A DNA stretch of 10,043 nucleotides from Candidatus Omnitrophota bacterium (GCA_023142805.1 JAGLIU010000107.1:1-10043), one strand, 5' to 3'. Counted from the first letter of the stretch, positions 1 through 6,837 are shown. Made by a program: numbers and translations. Notes: generated from the sequence alone by a model not told the origin.

Positions 1-29
1 GATGCTCTATCCAACTGAGCTACGGGCGC
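1..29 (-). tRNA. tRNA-Arg, 5' portion only (truncated by window edge)
   Basis: On the minus strand this reads as the 5' arm of a tRNA: acceptor strand GCGCCCG, then TA, then a D-arm GCTC...GAGC with the usual AGTTGGATA loop. The anticodon arm and everything 3' of it lie before position 1, so the identity cannot be read directly. The GCGCCCG start and the D-loop with an extra A resemble bacterial tRNA-Arg genes such as E. coli argX and argU; this is an inference from memory. It is the last visible member of the tRNA block and lies 11 nt after the CCA end of tRNA-Leu, so it is probably cotranscribed with it. Confidence 0.75.
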
Positions 30-40
30 ACCGTACTTAC

Positions 41-123
41 TGGTGCGGATGAAGGGACTCGAACCCCCACGGTATTACCACTAGTTCCTAAGACTAGCGC
101 GTCTGCCATTCCGCCACATCCGC
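41..123 (-). tRNA. tRNA-Leu (anticodon UAG), CCA encoded
   Basis: The minus strand shows a complete class II tRNA. Acceptor strand GCGGATG (123-117) pairs with CATCCGC (51-45), followed by discriminator A and an encoded CCA (43-41). The anticodon stem CTAGT/ACTAG closes the loop CTTAGGA, giving anticodon TAG at 90-88. The variable arm (TGGTAATACC region) is long, as expected for leucine, and the T-arm has GGGGGTTCGAGTCCC. It would read CUA and, through wobble, other CUN codons. It lies 8 nt downstream of tRNA-Pro, so the two are almost certainly processed from one transcript. Confidence 0.96.
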
Positions 124-131
124 CTGAAAAA

Positions 132-209
132 TGGTCGGGAAGGTGGGATTCGAACCCACGACCCCCTGCTCCCAAAGCAGGTACGCTAGCCAGGCTGCGC
201 CACTTCCCG
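132..209 (-). tRNA. tRNA-Pro (anticodon UGG), CCA encoded
   Basis: On the minus strand, acceptor strand CGGGAAG (209-203) pairs with CTTCCCG (142-136), then discriminator A and CCA (134-132). The anticodon stem CCTGC/GCAGG encloses TTTGGGA, giving anticodon TGG at 174-172. The T-arm GTGGGTTCGAATCCCAC is canonical. A first base C in the acceptor (C1-G72) is typical of bacterial tRNA-Pro. It sits 60 nt after tRNA-His; that spacer holds a small hairpin and a plausible internal promoter. Confidence 0.97.
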
Positions 210-221
210 ATAAATCAATAA

Positions 222-250
222 ACTATATAAAACCTGATTCAAAGAATCAA
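222..250 (-). promoter_or_regulatory. Candidate internal promoter upstream of tRNA-Pro
   Basis: In the His-Pro spacer the minus strand reads TTGATT (250-245), a 17-nt spacer, then TATAGT (227-222): 4/6 and 5/6 matches to the sigma-70 consensus. Transcription would begin a few bases before tRNA-Pro at 209. The same spacer contains a short hairpin (TGATTC-TTT-GAATCA followed by GG and four T), which could weakly attenuate readthrough from tRNA-His or guide processing. Both roles are inferred from sequence alone. Confidence 0.45.
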
Positions 251-269
251 TCTCTGAATTGTAAAAATC

Positions 270-346
270 TGGGGTGAGCGATGGGACTTGAACCCACGAC
301 AGCCTGAGCCACAGTCAGGCGCTCTACCAACTGAGCTACGCCCACC
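270..346 (-). tRNA. tRNA-His (anticodon GUG), CCA encoded, G-1 present
   Basis: Minus strand: acceptor GTGGGCG (345-339) pairs with CGCTCAC (280-274), with one G-T wobble. The base before it (346) is G and the discriminator (273) is C, forming the extra G-1:C73 pair that marks tRNA-His. CCA is encoded at 272-270. The anticodon stem CCTGA/TCAGG encloses CTGTGGC, giving anticodon GTG at 312-310. It is the first gene of the His-Pro-Leu-Arg(?) block and lies just downstream of a strong promoter. Confidence 0.97.
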
Positions 347-364
347 ACGATTAAGTGAATTAGT

Positions 365-393
365 ATTCTAAGTGCTTATGCTCATTACGTCAA
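365..393 (-). promoter_or_regulatory. Strong sigma-70-like promoter of the tRNA operon
   Basis: Minus strand: TTGACG (393-388), exactly 17 nt, then TAGAAT (370-365). Each hexamer matches consensus at 5 of 6 positions. The predicted start near 358 is about 12 nt before tRNA-His. The discriminator region (ACTAATT) is AT-rich, not GC-rich, so a stringent-control signature is not evident. No clear intrinsic terminator separates rdgB from this promoter. Confidence 0.8.
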
Positions 394-439
394 TAGAAAA
401 TATCACGTTTAAAGCCAAAACAACCCTCAAATCGCCAAA

Positions 440-1042
440 CTAGTTTATATACTTCTGAATATGCTCTTTAAGCTGCTTAAGCGCCAATGCACGATGGCTT
501 ATTTTATTTTTATATGCCGCGGTCATTTGCGCGAAAGTCTTGTTGTAACCATCCGGAACAAAAATAGGATCATATCCAAATCCATTCTGCCCTCGTCCCT
601 TTTTGGTGATCATGCCCCAGATAACTCCTTCAAAATTTTCCAGCAATTTCCCTTTAGTGGCTAATGTTATGTGACATACAAATTTTGCCGCTCTCTTTTC
701 TCCATCCATTTTTTCAAGTAATTTAAGGAGTTTTTTATTGTTCTCTATATCTGTCGCGTGTTTTCTAGCGAATCTGGCGGATCTAACCCCGGGTTTACCT
801 CCTAATATATCCAACACCAACCCCGAATCATCGGCCAAGACTAACCCATCAACAAACTGAGAGGTTATAACCGCTTTTTTTACGGCATTCTGTCTAAAAG
901 TTTTTCCATCCTCGACAATACGAGGCGGGTCTATTTTTATATCATCAAGACTCAATACCTTTATGTTTGAAAAATCTTTTAAAAGTGTCTTTATCTCTTT
1001 TCTTTTGTTCAGATTATGAGTGGCTATAAGAATATTTGTCAT
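440..1042 (-). CDS. rdgB: XTP/dITP diphosphatase (RdgB/HAM1 family)
   Basis: A cytosolic housekeeping enzyme that hydrolyses non-canonical purine triphosphates (XTP, dITP, ITP) to monophosphate plus pyrophosphate, keeping deaminated purines out of DNA and RNA. The 200 residues match the usual family length. Hallmarks in order: ATHN near residues 7-10, ADDSGL at 70-75 with the catalytic acidic pair, PGVRSAR at 84-90 followed by ATD..N, GFGYDPIF at 154-161 and SHRALAL at 182-188. The start ATG overlaps the rph TAA by one base (TAATG) and has its own AAGGAG 7 nt upstream, so translation is probably coupled. rph-rdgB adjacency is common in bacteria. No defect is seen. Confidence 0.97.
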   Translation of the reverse strand: MTNILIATHNLNKRKEIKTLLKDFSNIKVLSLDDIKIDPPRIVEDGKTFRQNAVKKAVITSQFVDGLVLADDSGLVLDILGGKPGVRSARFARKHATDIENNKKLLKLLEKMDGEKRAAKFVCHITLATKGKLLENFEGVIWGMITKKGRGQNGFGYDPIFVPDGYNKTFAQMTAAYKNKISHRALALKQLKEHIQKYIN

Positions 1043-1764
1043 TATAGAACTCCTTTTAAGACTATTTTTTGCTCCTCTATAAGTTGTTTTATGCCTTTTT
1101 GAGCTAGTTTGATCACTTCTCCAAGTTGTTTTTGATCAAAAGGTTCACTTTCGGCCGTGCCCTGGATCTCGACAAATTTACCGGAATCTGTCATAACAAT
1201 ATTTGTATCTACATCGGCTCTGGAATCCTCTTTATAATTAAGATCAAGAAAACATTTCCCGTCTATTATCCCGACACTTATCGCGGCAACCATATGATTT
1301 ATCGGTATTTTATTAAATATACCTTCTTTTTTAAGCTTGTTCAAGGCCAAACATAACGCGACAAAACTTCCTGTAATACTCGCGCATCGAGTACCACCAT
1401 CAGCCTGGATCACATCACAATCCATCCATATGGTCCTTTCGCCTAACACATCCATGTCCACGACACCTCTTAACGCGCGGCCTATTAATCTCTGTATCTC
1501 ATGTGTTCTCCCTCCTATTTTTCCTCTTGAAGCTTCACGGGGCATTCTACTCTGGCAGGATCTGGGGAGCATACTATATTCAGAAGTTATCCATCCTGTC
1601 CCCCGTCCCTTCAAAAATCTTGGCACACCATCCTCTATACTCGCGGTACAAACCACTTTTGTATTTCCAATCTCAAAAAGACTGGAACCTTCGGCATATT
1701 TTATAAAATCCGTAGTTATCTTCACTTTTCGCATACCATTTTCTAACCTGCCATCCTGCCGCAT
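1042..1764 (-). CDS. rph: Ribonuclease PH
   Basis: Phosphorolytic 3'-5' exoribonuclease that trims tRNA precursors and other RNAs using phosphate; it normally forms a hexamer. The start is placed at ATG 1764, giving MRQDGR, the classical N-terminus, 240 residues and a GGAG 5 nt upstream. The longer frame from TTG at 1788 lacks family support. Visible motifs: GTGWITSEYSMLP at 55-67, GGRTHEIQRLIGR at 84-96 with the phosphate-binding Arg86, GGTR at 123-126, and the metal-binding acidic segment around DLNYKEDSRADVD (D180, D184, D186). A Cys replaces the more usual Thr after GGTR. A 124-nt gap separates it from fumarase beta, and rdgB follows with a 1-nt overlap. Its role fits the tRNA genes downstream. 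Confidence 0.97.
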   Translation of the reverse strand: MRQDGRLENGMRKVKITTDFIKYAEGSSLFEIGNTKVVCTASIEDGVPRFLKGRGTGWITSEYSMLPRSCQSRMPREASRGKIGGRTHEIQRLIGRALRGVVDMDVLGERTIWMDCDVIQADGGTRCASITGSFVALCLALNKLKKEGIFNKIPINHMVAAISVGIIDGKCFLDLNYKEDSRADVDTNIVMTDSGKFVEIQGTAESEPFDQKQLGEVIKLAQKGIKQLIEEQKIVLKGVL

Positions 1765-1888
1765 ATATGCTCCTTTGTTAAAATCCAAAATTAAAATAGA
1801 AAATGAAGAACAAAACAGAACTTCAAATGTCTTTTTGAAACAGGGGTTATCTACCCTTTCCTCTTTTGCGAACTTCTTTTAAACTTTA

Positions 1889-2422
1889 TTACAATTTTTT
1901 ATATATATCTTTCCCCAAAACATCTATACCCACAACCAGAGGAAAATCTTTTACCGTTATTTTATATATCGCTTCAGGTCCAAGATCCTCAAATGCCGCT
2001 ATTTTACATGATTCAACACAATCTGCCAAATAGGCTCCCGCACCGGCTGGAGCCAAAAAATATACAGCCTTGTTTTTCCTCATCTCTTCAATAATTCCAC
2101 TTGATCTTCTCCCCTTACCTATCATCCCTTTTACACCAAGACTAAGAATATCCGGAGTAAAACGATCCATACGACTTGATGTCGTAGGGCCGCATGACCC
2201 TATGATTTTATCCCCCGCGGGAGTAGGCCCACAATAATATATCATCTGCCCTTCAAGCTCTACAGGCATTCTCATTTTATTTTTGACTATTTCGGATATT
2301 CTAAGATGAGCTTGATCTCTAGCTGTATAAATAATCCCTGATAGAAGCACTTCTTCGCCCGCTTTTAATGTTTTTAGGTTCTTTTCATCTAAAGGCGTGA
2401 CTATATGTCTAATGTTTTCCAT
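1889..2422 (-). CDS. Class I fumarate hydratase, beta subunit (C-terminal domain)
   Basis: This is the small subunit of the two-subunit, [4Fe-4S]-dependent fumarase that interconverts fumarate and malate; in E. coli FumA/FumB the same domain is the C-terminal part of one chain. At 177 residues it has normal length. Family motifs: LLSGIIYTARDQAH at 26-39, YYCGPTP at 62-68, GSCGPTTSSRMD at 75-86 and the glycine-rich GMIGKGRRS at 99-107. The sequence ends after GIDVLGKDIYKKL. It lies 34 nt after the alpha subunit with only a weak AGGA ribosome site. The L(+)-tartrate dehydratase beta subunit shares this fold, so the substrate is assigned from family and pairing, not proven. Confidence 0.92.
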   Translation of the reverse strand: MENIRHIVTPLDEKNLKTLKAGEEVLLSGIIYTARDQAHLRISEIVKNKMRMPVELEGQMIYYCGPTPAGDKIIGSCGPTTSSRMDRFTPDILSLGVKGMIGKGRRSSGIIEEMRKNKAVYFLAPAGAGAYLADCVESCKIAAFEDLGPEAIYKITVKDFPLVVGIDVLGKDIYKKL

Positions 2423-2456
2423 AAATTGTACGTCCTAGTCTTTTTCTACATTACCG

Positions 2457-3305
2457 CTATATTTCCGCACTTGCGGAACGTAAAGCATGACACGAAACAT
2501 TAACAGCAATCGGACACCCGGCAATATGTGTGGGACCTTCTTCCATATTTACACCCAGCACCGTAGATACCCCTCCTAAGCCCATAACACCCAACTCTAT
2601 TTTATTAGCTTTTTCTTTTATTGCTTTTTCCATTTCCACTATATGAATTTTTGGATTATCTTCATTTATAGGTCTTAGAAGCGCCTTTTTCGCCAGATAA
2701 GCGCAATGTTCCATAGTTCCCCCCAGTCCAATTCCGAGAACGTAAGGAGGACACGCGTCCGGACCGGCTTTTTTGACCGTTTCTACACAAAAATCTATTA
2801 TTTCGTCTTTTTTGCAGGTAGGGTCCAACATAGCTATTCTACTTTTATTTTCACTTCCGAAGCCTTTAGGCATAAGATGAATCTTAATTTTATCTCCACC
2901 GACAATATCTGTATGTACTACAGCCGGTGTATTCGTACCGGTATTATTCCTCAAGATAGGATCTTCTACTATAGATTTACGAAAAAAATGTTTTTCATAG
3001 GCGTTCTTTACTCCTAAGTTAATACTATCGATAACATGTCCATCTATTATTTTAACATCTTCTCCTATTTCGATAAAAACGGCAACCATACCCGTATCCT
3101 GACATAGAGGCATGGATTTTTTTTTCGCTATATCCGCGTTCTCAATAAGTATATTCAGCATCTTTTCAGAGATCGATCCATTTTTTTCTTTTTGAGAACA
3201 TTTTTCTAAAGATTTCAAGACATCTTCTCTTAAAATCGTGTTTGCTTTGAGACACAATTCTCCGACAACAATCTCTATTTGATCTGCTTCAATTTCTCTA
3301 GCCAT
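2457..3305 (-). CDS. Class I fumarate hydratase, alpha subunit (Fe-S domain)
   Basis: Catalytic [4Fe-4S] subunit of a heteromeric class I fumarase. The start is ATG 3305, with AAGGTGAT just upstream and a 1-nt overlap (TAATG) with the murI stop; the upstream extension to a TTG at 3365 is out of keeping with the family. The 282-residue product shows the three expected cluster cysteines: Cys68 in PLCQDTG, Cys185 in DACPPY and Cys264 in AGCPIAV. GSENKSR at 150-156 and GIGLGGTMEH at 191-200 are further family motifs. The beta subunit follows directly. Such split, oxygen-sensitive enzymes are common in anaerobes. Tartrate dehydratase alpha (TtdA) is the main alternative. Confidence 0.92.
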   Translation of the reverse strand: MAREIEADQIEIVVGELCLKANTILREDVLKSLEKCSQKEKNGSISEKMLNILIENADIAKKKSMPLCQDTGMVAVFIEIGEDVKIIDGHVIDSINLGVKNAYEKHFFRKSIVEDPILRNNTGTNTPAVVHTDIVGGDKIKIHLMPKGFGSENKSRIAMLDPTCKKDEIIDFCVETVKKAGPDACPPYVLGIGLGGTMEHCAYLAKKALLRPINEDNPKIHIVEMEKAIKEKANKIELGVMGLGGVSTVLGVNMEEGPTHIAGCPIAVNVSCHALRSASAEI

Positions 3306-4108
3306 TATATAATCACCTTTTTTGCTTTGATCTTCTCCCTCAAGAACACCCCCGCGATACCGCAAAACCCTTTAGCATCATCAGAAACATAATATTTGAT
3401 CCTGCTTTTTCGATTTCTTCTTGACGTTTCCATATCCATATGTTTAAGCATTTTTTTTACCTTTTTCGCGACCGCGGAGGAAGAATCAATAAGCTTTACA
3501 TCTTTCATTATTTTTTTAATGACATTTTTTAAAATAGGATAATGTGTACATCCCAGGATCAAAGTATCTATCCCTTTTTTTGTCAAAGGAATAAGATATT
3601 TCTTCGCGATCCTATACGTAATATCATCATTAATAAGCTTATTTTCAACAAGCGGCACAAAAAGAGGACAACTTTTCGAGATAAGTCCATATTCCGGAGC
3701 TATTTTAGCTAGCCTTTTTTCATATGCCTGACTGAAAATGGTAGAACTTGTTCCTATAACACCTATCTTACCTTTACTTGAAAAACGTATAGCCCGCTCC
3801 ACTCCGGCATCTATAACCCCAACCACAGGAACGGGATACGTTTTTTTTAAAATTGATAAACTGAAACTTGAAGCGGTATTACATGCTACTACCACCATTT
3901 TCACTTTTTGCTTCATCATAAATGTCATTATTTCATGCGTAAACCGTATAACAGTCGCGCGAGATTTATTTCCATAAGGAACCCTGGCAGTATCTCCAAA
4001 ATATATAATATCTTCCTTTGGAAGGTATTTACAAACATTTTTTACAACTGTAAGTCCGCCAACTCCTGAATCAAATATACCTATAGGTCTATTTCTTAGT
4101 AATTCCAT
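3305..4108 (-). CDS. murI: Glutamate racemase
   Basis: Cofactor-independent racemase that converts L- to D-glutamate for peptidoglycan precursors in the cytosol. The 267 residues are of normal length. Signature motifs: IGIFDSGVGGLTV at 9-21, FGDTARVPYG at 37-46, VVACNTASS at 74-81 with catalytic Cys76, VPLVEN at 151-156 and LILGCTHYPIL at 184-193 with catalytic Cys187. Both cysteines of the two-base mechanism are intact. No Shine-Dalgarno site precedes the ATG; instead a TATAAT lies 7 nt upstream, suggesting a leaderless mRNA. The stop overlaps the fumarase alpha start by one base. It is separated from holA by 91 nt. Confidence 0.97.
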   Translation of the reverse strand: MELLRNRPIGIFDSGVGGLTVVKNVCKYLPKEDIIYFGDTARVPYGNKSRATVIRFTHEIMTFMMKQKVKMVVVACNTASSFSLSILKKTYPVPVVGVIDAGVERAIRFSSKGKIGVIGTSSTIFSQAYEKRLAKIAPEYGLISKSCPLFVPLVENKLINDDITYRIAKKYLIPLTKKGIDTLILGCTHYPILKNVIKKIMKDVKLIDSSSAVAKKVKKMLKHMDMETSRRNRKSRIKYYVSDDAKGFCGIAGVFLREKIKAKKVII

Positions 4109-4115
4109 GGGTTAC

Positions 4116-4144
4116 ATTATATATAATATTCCGCCATTGGTAAA
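4116..4144 (-). promoter_or_regulatory. murI promoter, probably giving leaderless mRNA
   Basis: Minus strand: TTTACC (4144-4139), exactly 17 nt, then a perfect TATAAT (4121-4116). After it come GTAACCC and the murI ATG at 4108. Initiation 7-8 nt after the -10 box would fall on or next to the A of the ATG, leaving no 5' leader, which agrees with the absence of a ribosome-binding site. The -35 lies in one arm of a 7-bp inverted repeat (TGGTAAA...TTTACCA, 22-nt loop). The promoter would drive murI and the coupled fumarase genes. Confidence 0.65.
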
Positions 4145-4199
4145 GACTCTAAACCACATGCGATCATTTACCATTAAGTCATATTTTCATTCAAACAGG

Positions 4200-5141
4200 T
4201 TAATCTCCCATCAAAGATATCATCAAGGTTTCCATTGCCAGTTTCGAATATACACGTCCGGTTTTGATATTTTTATCTGTTTCGAACAGATCATTGGTCC
4301 ATTGTTCGATCCTTTTAACAGAATATTTTTTTGATTGAACGGATAATCTGCGAGTATAACCGGGGGAATACCCTAAAGCCAGAGCGGTCTCCTCGGGACT
4401 AGCCCCTTTACTTTTTAATAAAACTATTTTCTGCATAACCCTTATATACCAGCCTAAATAGCCAATAATCTCCTGTGGCTGTTTTTTTTGGTCATAAAGA
4501 TCTTCTAAAATACTGAATATCCAAACCGTATCGCGAACATTAATAGCATCAACTAGCTTAAATACTGTCTCAGCAACACTGCGCCCCACAAGTTCCTCAA
4601 CATGTTCAATTTTTATTTTTCCTCCATCGGAAAAATTTTCAAGTTTATCAAGTTCATTTTTTATACTTATTGTATCTGTTCCTTTAAGTTCCACTATGAG
4701 ATCCACAGCTTCAGAAGATATCTGTATATTTTTCCTTTTATAAAAAGACCGTATCCAGTTTTTGATAGTCCCCACGTCAGGATTATCAGCTTTAACCGTT
4801 TTTAGTTTTGATGAGAGTTTCTTGTATGCCTTGTTCTTTTTAAATGAATTATCTGACATAAGGATCAAGACACAACTCTCTGAAGGCGCGTCCAAATAAC
4901 CTAGTATTGTTTCCTGATCTTTTTCACATAAATTCTGGAACTCTTTGACCACTACCACTCTTTTTTTCGACAAAAAAGGCACTGTACCAACGGAATCCAT
5001 TATCCCGTTAATATCATCTGGTAAGTGAACTGAATAATTAAGATTAGTTTCCTCGGATTCGAGAATTTGATTTTTTATCCCGGTGACTTCACGCTCTTTG
5101 ATATATTCATCGTCACCGATTATAAGGTAATTAACACTCAT
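4200..5141 (-). CDS. holA: DNA polymerase III subunit delta
   Basis: Clamp-loader delta subunit, which opens the beta sliding clamp during replication. The 313 residues are slightly shorter than the E. coli protein. The pattern fits the family: N-terminal YLIIGDDEYIKERE (residues 5-18), the hydrophobic strand with RVVVVKEF (61-68), the helix pair ending KNELDKLENF, then GRSVAETVFKLVDAI near the start of the C-terminal collar domain, with the PQEIIGYLGWYIR segment after it. As expected for delta, no P-loop is visible. No good Shine-Dalgarno site precedes the ATG; a GTG two codons later is an alternative. It follows lptE after 42 nt and probably shares its transcript. Confidence 0.92.
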   Translation of the reverse strand: MSVNYLIIGDDEYIKEREVTGIKNQILESEETNLNYSVHLPDDINGIMDSVGTVPFLSKKRVVVVKEFQNLCEKDQETILGYLDAPSESCVLILMSDNSFKKNKAYKKLSSKLKTVKADNPDVGTIKNWIRSFYKRKNIQISSEAVDLIVELKGTDTISIKNELDKLENFSDGGKIKIEHVEELVGRSVAETVFKLVDAINVRDTVWIFSILEDLYDQKKQPQEIIGYLGWYIRVMQKIVLLKSKGASPEETALALGYSPGYTRRLSVQSKKYSVKRIEQWTNDLFETDKNIKTGRVYSKLAMETLMISLMGD

Positions 5142-5183
5142 GAGTTAATATTTCAAATGGATAATTTCCGTCACACAATAAAA

Positions 5184-5723
5184 CTACCAAGCTTCAACCG
5201 TACGTTCAACTATTCTCTGAGCAAGATCTTTCACCGCCGCATTTACCCCTTCATTTTCTGTCTTGGCATTCAAACCGGAAACAGTGTAACTTGTCTGTCC
5301 CACAAAATTATTTTCCTTCCATAGAGTGTCTCCGGTAAGCTTATTATAAAGTTCAATATCCACCTGAAGCTCTACCCTGAACTCCTCAACATTATCTCCC
5401 CCGTCGTAACTAAGCGGAAATTGGCGAAAATCATTAAACTCTCCCCTTAACAAAAGATCAGATTGTTTGGCATTATCAATTTTTAGAGTTCCATCAAAAA
5501 TAAATTCATCTATAACCGCACGTGTGATATTTCCCTCTAATCCGGGACGATAAGAATAACTGGCCCTGCGATCAGACATTTCTCTTGTGGGATCAATAGC
5601 ATTAGAAAAATTTTCTACATGGATAGAATCTAATTCCGTGGGTAAAAGTGATCCTGTTGTATAGCCGCATCCACTTAACCCGATAATAAAAATAGTCAAC
5701 AATAAATTCGTTACCTGTCTCAT
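5184..5723 (-). CDS. lptE: LPS-assembly lipoprotein LptE
   Basis: Outer-membrane lipoprotein that plugs the LptD barrel and helps insert LPS. The N-terminus is a lipoprotein signal: basic MRQ, hydrophobic core LLLTIFIIG and lipobox LSGC with the lipidated Cys19, followed by GYTTGS. Glycine at +2 fits outer-membrane sorting. The 179-residue length, the GCGY start of the mature chain and the alternating polar beta-rich body (ADLLLRGEF-like segment near 90, VELQVDIELYN near 122) match the LptE family. The ATG overlaps the bamD-like stop as ATGA, implying coupled translation. Primary sequence conservation in this family is low, so the call rests on lipobox, length and context. Confidence 0.85.
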   Translation of the reverse strand: MRQVTNLLLTIFIIGLSGCGYTTGSLLPTELDSIHVENFSNAIDPTREMSDRRASYSYRPGLEGNITRAVIDEFIFDGTLKIDNAKQSDLLLRGEFNDFRQFPLSYDGGDNVEEFRVELQVDIELYNKLTGDTLWKENNFVGQTSYTVSGLNAKTENEGVNAAVKDLAQRIVERTVEAW

Positions 5724-6682
5724 TTGTCCCCTATCATATTTTTCAGCTCTAAGACCCTTTTCTCCGCGTATTCCACGGCTTCAGTCCCTGAAAAGTTACT
5801 CACTACATCCTCATAGTACATTAAAGCACTTTCATACTTCTTTTGTCTATCATAAAACTTCGCTGTTTTTAATATACTGCCTGCTTTTCTATTTGTGAGC
5901 TCAGATATAACTTTATCAGCTTCTTCAGCTATTGACGGAACTGACGTGTTTTTGGATATATTTTTAAAATCCTTAATAGCGTCATTTGTACTCTCCTGAT
6001 CATATTCAGGATCAAGAGAAGCTTCATATTTCGTATAGGCAAGCTGATATTTAGCCTCACCAACTAGTTCACTTTCAGGATAATCAGTAACAATCCTGTC
6101 GTATGCTTCTATAGCCTTTTCGTATTTCATCATTCTCCGATAACAGTCCCCCATTTTGTACAGTGACCTATCGGCATATTCTCCAAAAGGACTATTTGCT
6201 ACAACTTTACCATAGATCTCCACTGCCCTATCAAGAGCTTCTGAAAGTTCCAGTTCCATCAATTTAGGGACATCTTTTACTTCAAAAATATTCGCCATGT
6301 TGTATTCTCGTTCAATAATCTCTTTCATACGCTTCGTATACGGATAATTATCTATAGTTTTTTGATAATTCTGAAACGCGAAATAATATTTTGCCAATTC
6401 TTCATAAGCTCTCCCGGCATAATATTGAGATTCCGGCGCGAAATCTGAATCTGGGTAATATTCGGTCAATCGTATAAACTCATCCGCGGCACGCTGAAAT
6501 TCACCTTTTTCATAGAACCGCATTGCCCATTTATATTGCTCTCTGGGGGTATCTTTTACAACAAGTTTAGGATTGATCATAGTTTTACTGCCTGGAGTCC
6601 ATACCCAAAATGCATATGATACCCCATTAAACTGGATCACCATAACAGCCATTATTGTACATAGTAAAATTTTTCTACTCAT
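5720..6682 (-). CDS. bamD: BamD-like outer-membrane assembly TPR protein
   Basis: Periplasmic tetratricopeptide protein related to BamD/YbgF, expected to act in outer-membrane protein assembly. A signal peptide (residues 1-24, cleavage likely after SYA) precedes an unusual FWVWTPGSKTMINPK segment (25-39). TPR-like helices begin at TPREQYKWAMRFYEKGEFQRA and recur around 83-115, 146-165, 172-204 and 270-313. YYPDSDFAPES and DYPESELVGEA are typical TPR turns. BamD is normally a lipoprotein, but no lipobox is present: Cys8 lies within the signal region and lacks the motif. Adjacency to lptE supports an envelope role. General TPR cell-division coordinator (CpoB-like) is the alternative. No clear Shine-Dalgarno site is seen. 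Confidence 0.8.
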   Translation of the reverse strand: MSRKILLCTIMAVMVIQFNGVSYAFWVWTPGSKTMINPKLVVKDTPREQYKWAMRFYEKGEFQRAADEFIRLTEYYPDSDFAPESQYYAGRAYEELAKYYFAFQNYQKTIDNYPYTKRMKEIIEREYNMANIFEVKDVPKLMELELSEALDRAVEIYGKVVANSPFGEYADRSLYKMGDCYRRMMKYEKAIEAYDRIVTDYPESELVGEAKYQLAYTKYEASLDPEYDQESTNDAIKDFKNISKNTSVPSIAEEADKVISELTNRKAGSILKTAKFYDRQKKYESALMYYEDVVSNFSGTEAVEYAEKRVLELKNMIGDK

Positions 6683-6729
6683 ATTGAATTGTCAGTCTTG
6701 TCTCGTACTTCGCCACATTATTAATATTT

Positions 6730-6758
6730 ATTGTAAATAAGATCGGATTTTTTGACTA
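6730..6758 (-). promoter_or_regulatory. Candidate promoter for the bamD-lptE-holA operon
   Basis: Minus strand: TAGTCA (6758-6753), 17 nt, then TACAAT (6735-6730), matching consensus at 4/6 and 5/6. The start would lie near 6722, giving a leader of about 40 nt before the bamD-like ATG at 6682. It is the best minus-strand match in this 155-nt gap. Its -35 overlaps the -35 of a better-matching promoter on the opposite strand. Confidence 0.45.
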
Positions 6759-6780
6759 AAAACCACTTTTCAGGTATGAT
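6752..6780 (+). promoter_or_regulatory. Plus-strand sigma-70-like promoter, antisense to PilZ B
   Basis: TTGACT (6752-6757), exactly 17 nt, then TATGAT (6775-6780): 5/6 matches in both hexamers. It points toward PilZ B, which lies on the other strand, so a transcript would begin near 6787 and run antisense through 6838-7236. No plus-strand gene follows. It may be a chance match, but it is intergenic and its -10 lies inside a palindrome. Confidence 0.4.
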
Positions 6781-6784
6781 ACCT
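6772..6784. promoter_or_regulatory. 13-bp palindrome AGGTATGATACCT, possible operator
   Basis: A perfect inverted repeat (6-bp arms, central G) covering the -10 hexamer of the plus-strand promoter. Wider arms TTTTCAG (6767-6773) and CTGAAAA (6794-6800) form a second, partly overlapping inverted repeat. There is no T-run suited to a terminator, so a protein-binding site between divergent promoters is the simplest reading. The binding protein is unknown. Confidence 0.4.
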
Positions 6785-6837
6785 AAATTTTATCTGAAAA
6801 TATGCGTTGGATTACGTTATTCTTGAACAACTATAAC

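Noticed and set aside
1765..1788. Upstream extension of rph to TTG 1788
   Set aside because: The MRQDGR start at 1764 matches the family N-terminus and has a well-placed GGAG.
1843..1856. Short hairpin GGGT-AGATA-ACCC after fumarase beta as a terminator
   Set aside because: The stem is only 4 bp and no T-run follows on the minus strand.
1337..1882. 181-codon plus-strand open frame opposite rph
   Set aside because: It is antisense to a well-conserved gene, has no family resemblance and no promoter or ribosome site; a shadow frame.
3306..3365. Upstream extension of fumarase alpha to TTG 3365
   Set aside because: It would overlap murI by 61 nt, adds residues foreign to the family, and ATG 3305 has a strong ribosome site.
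4109..4199. Terminator between holA and murI
   Set aside because: Only a 7-bp repeat with a 22-nt loop is present, without a T-run; it overlaps the murI -35 instead.
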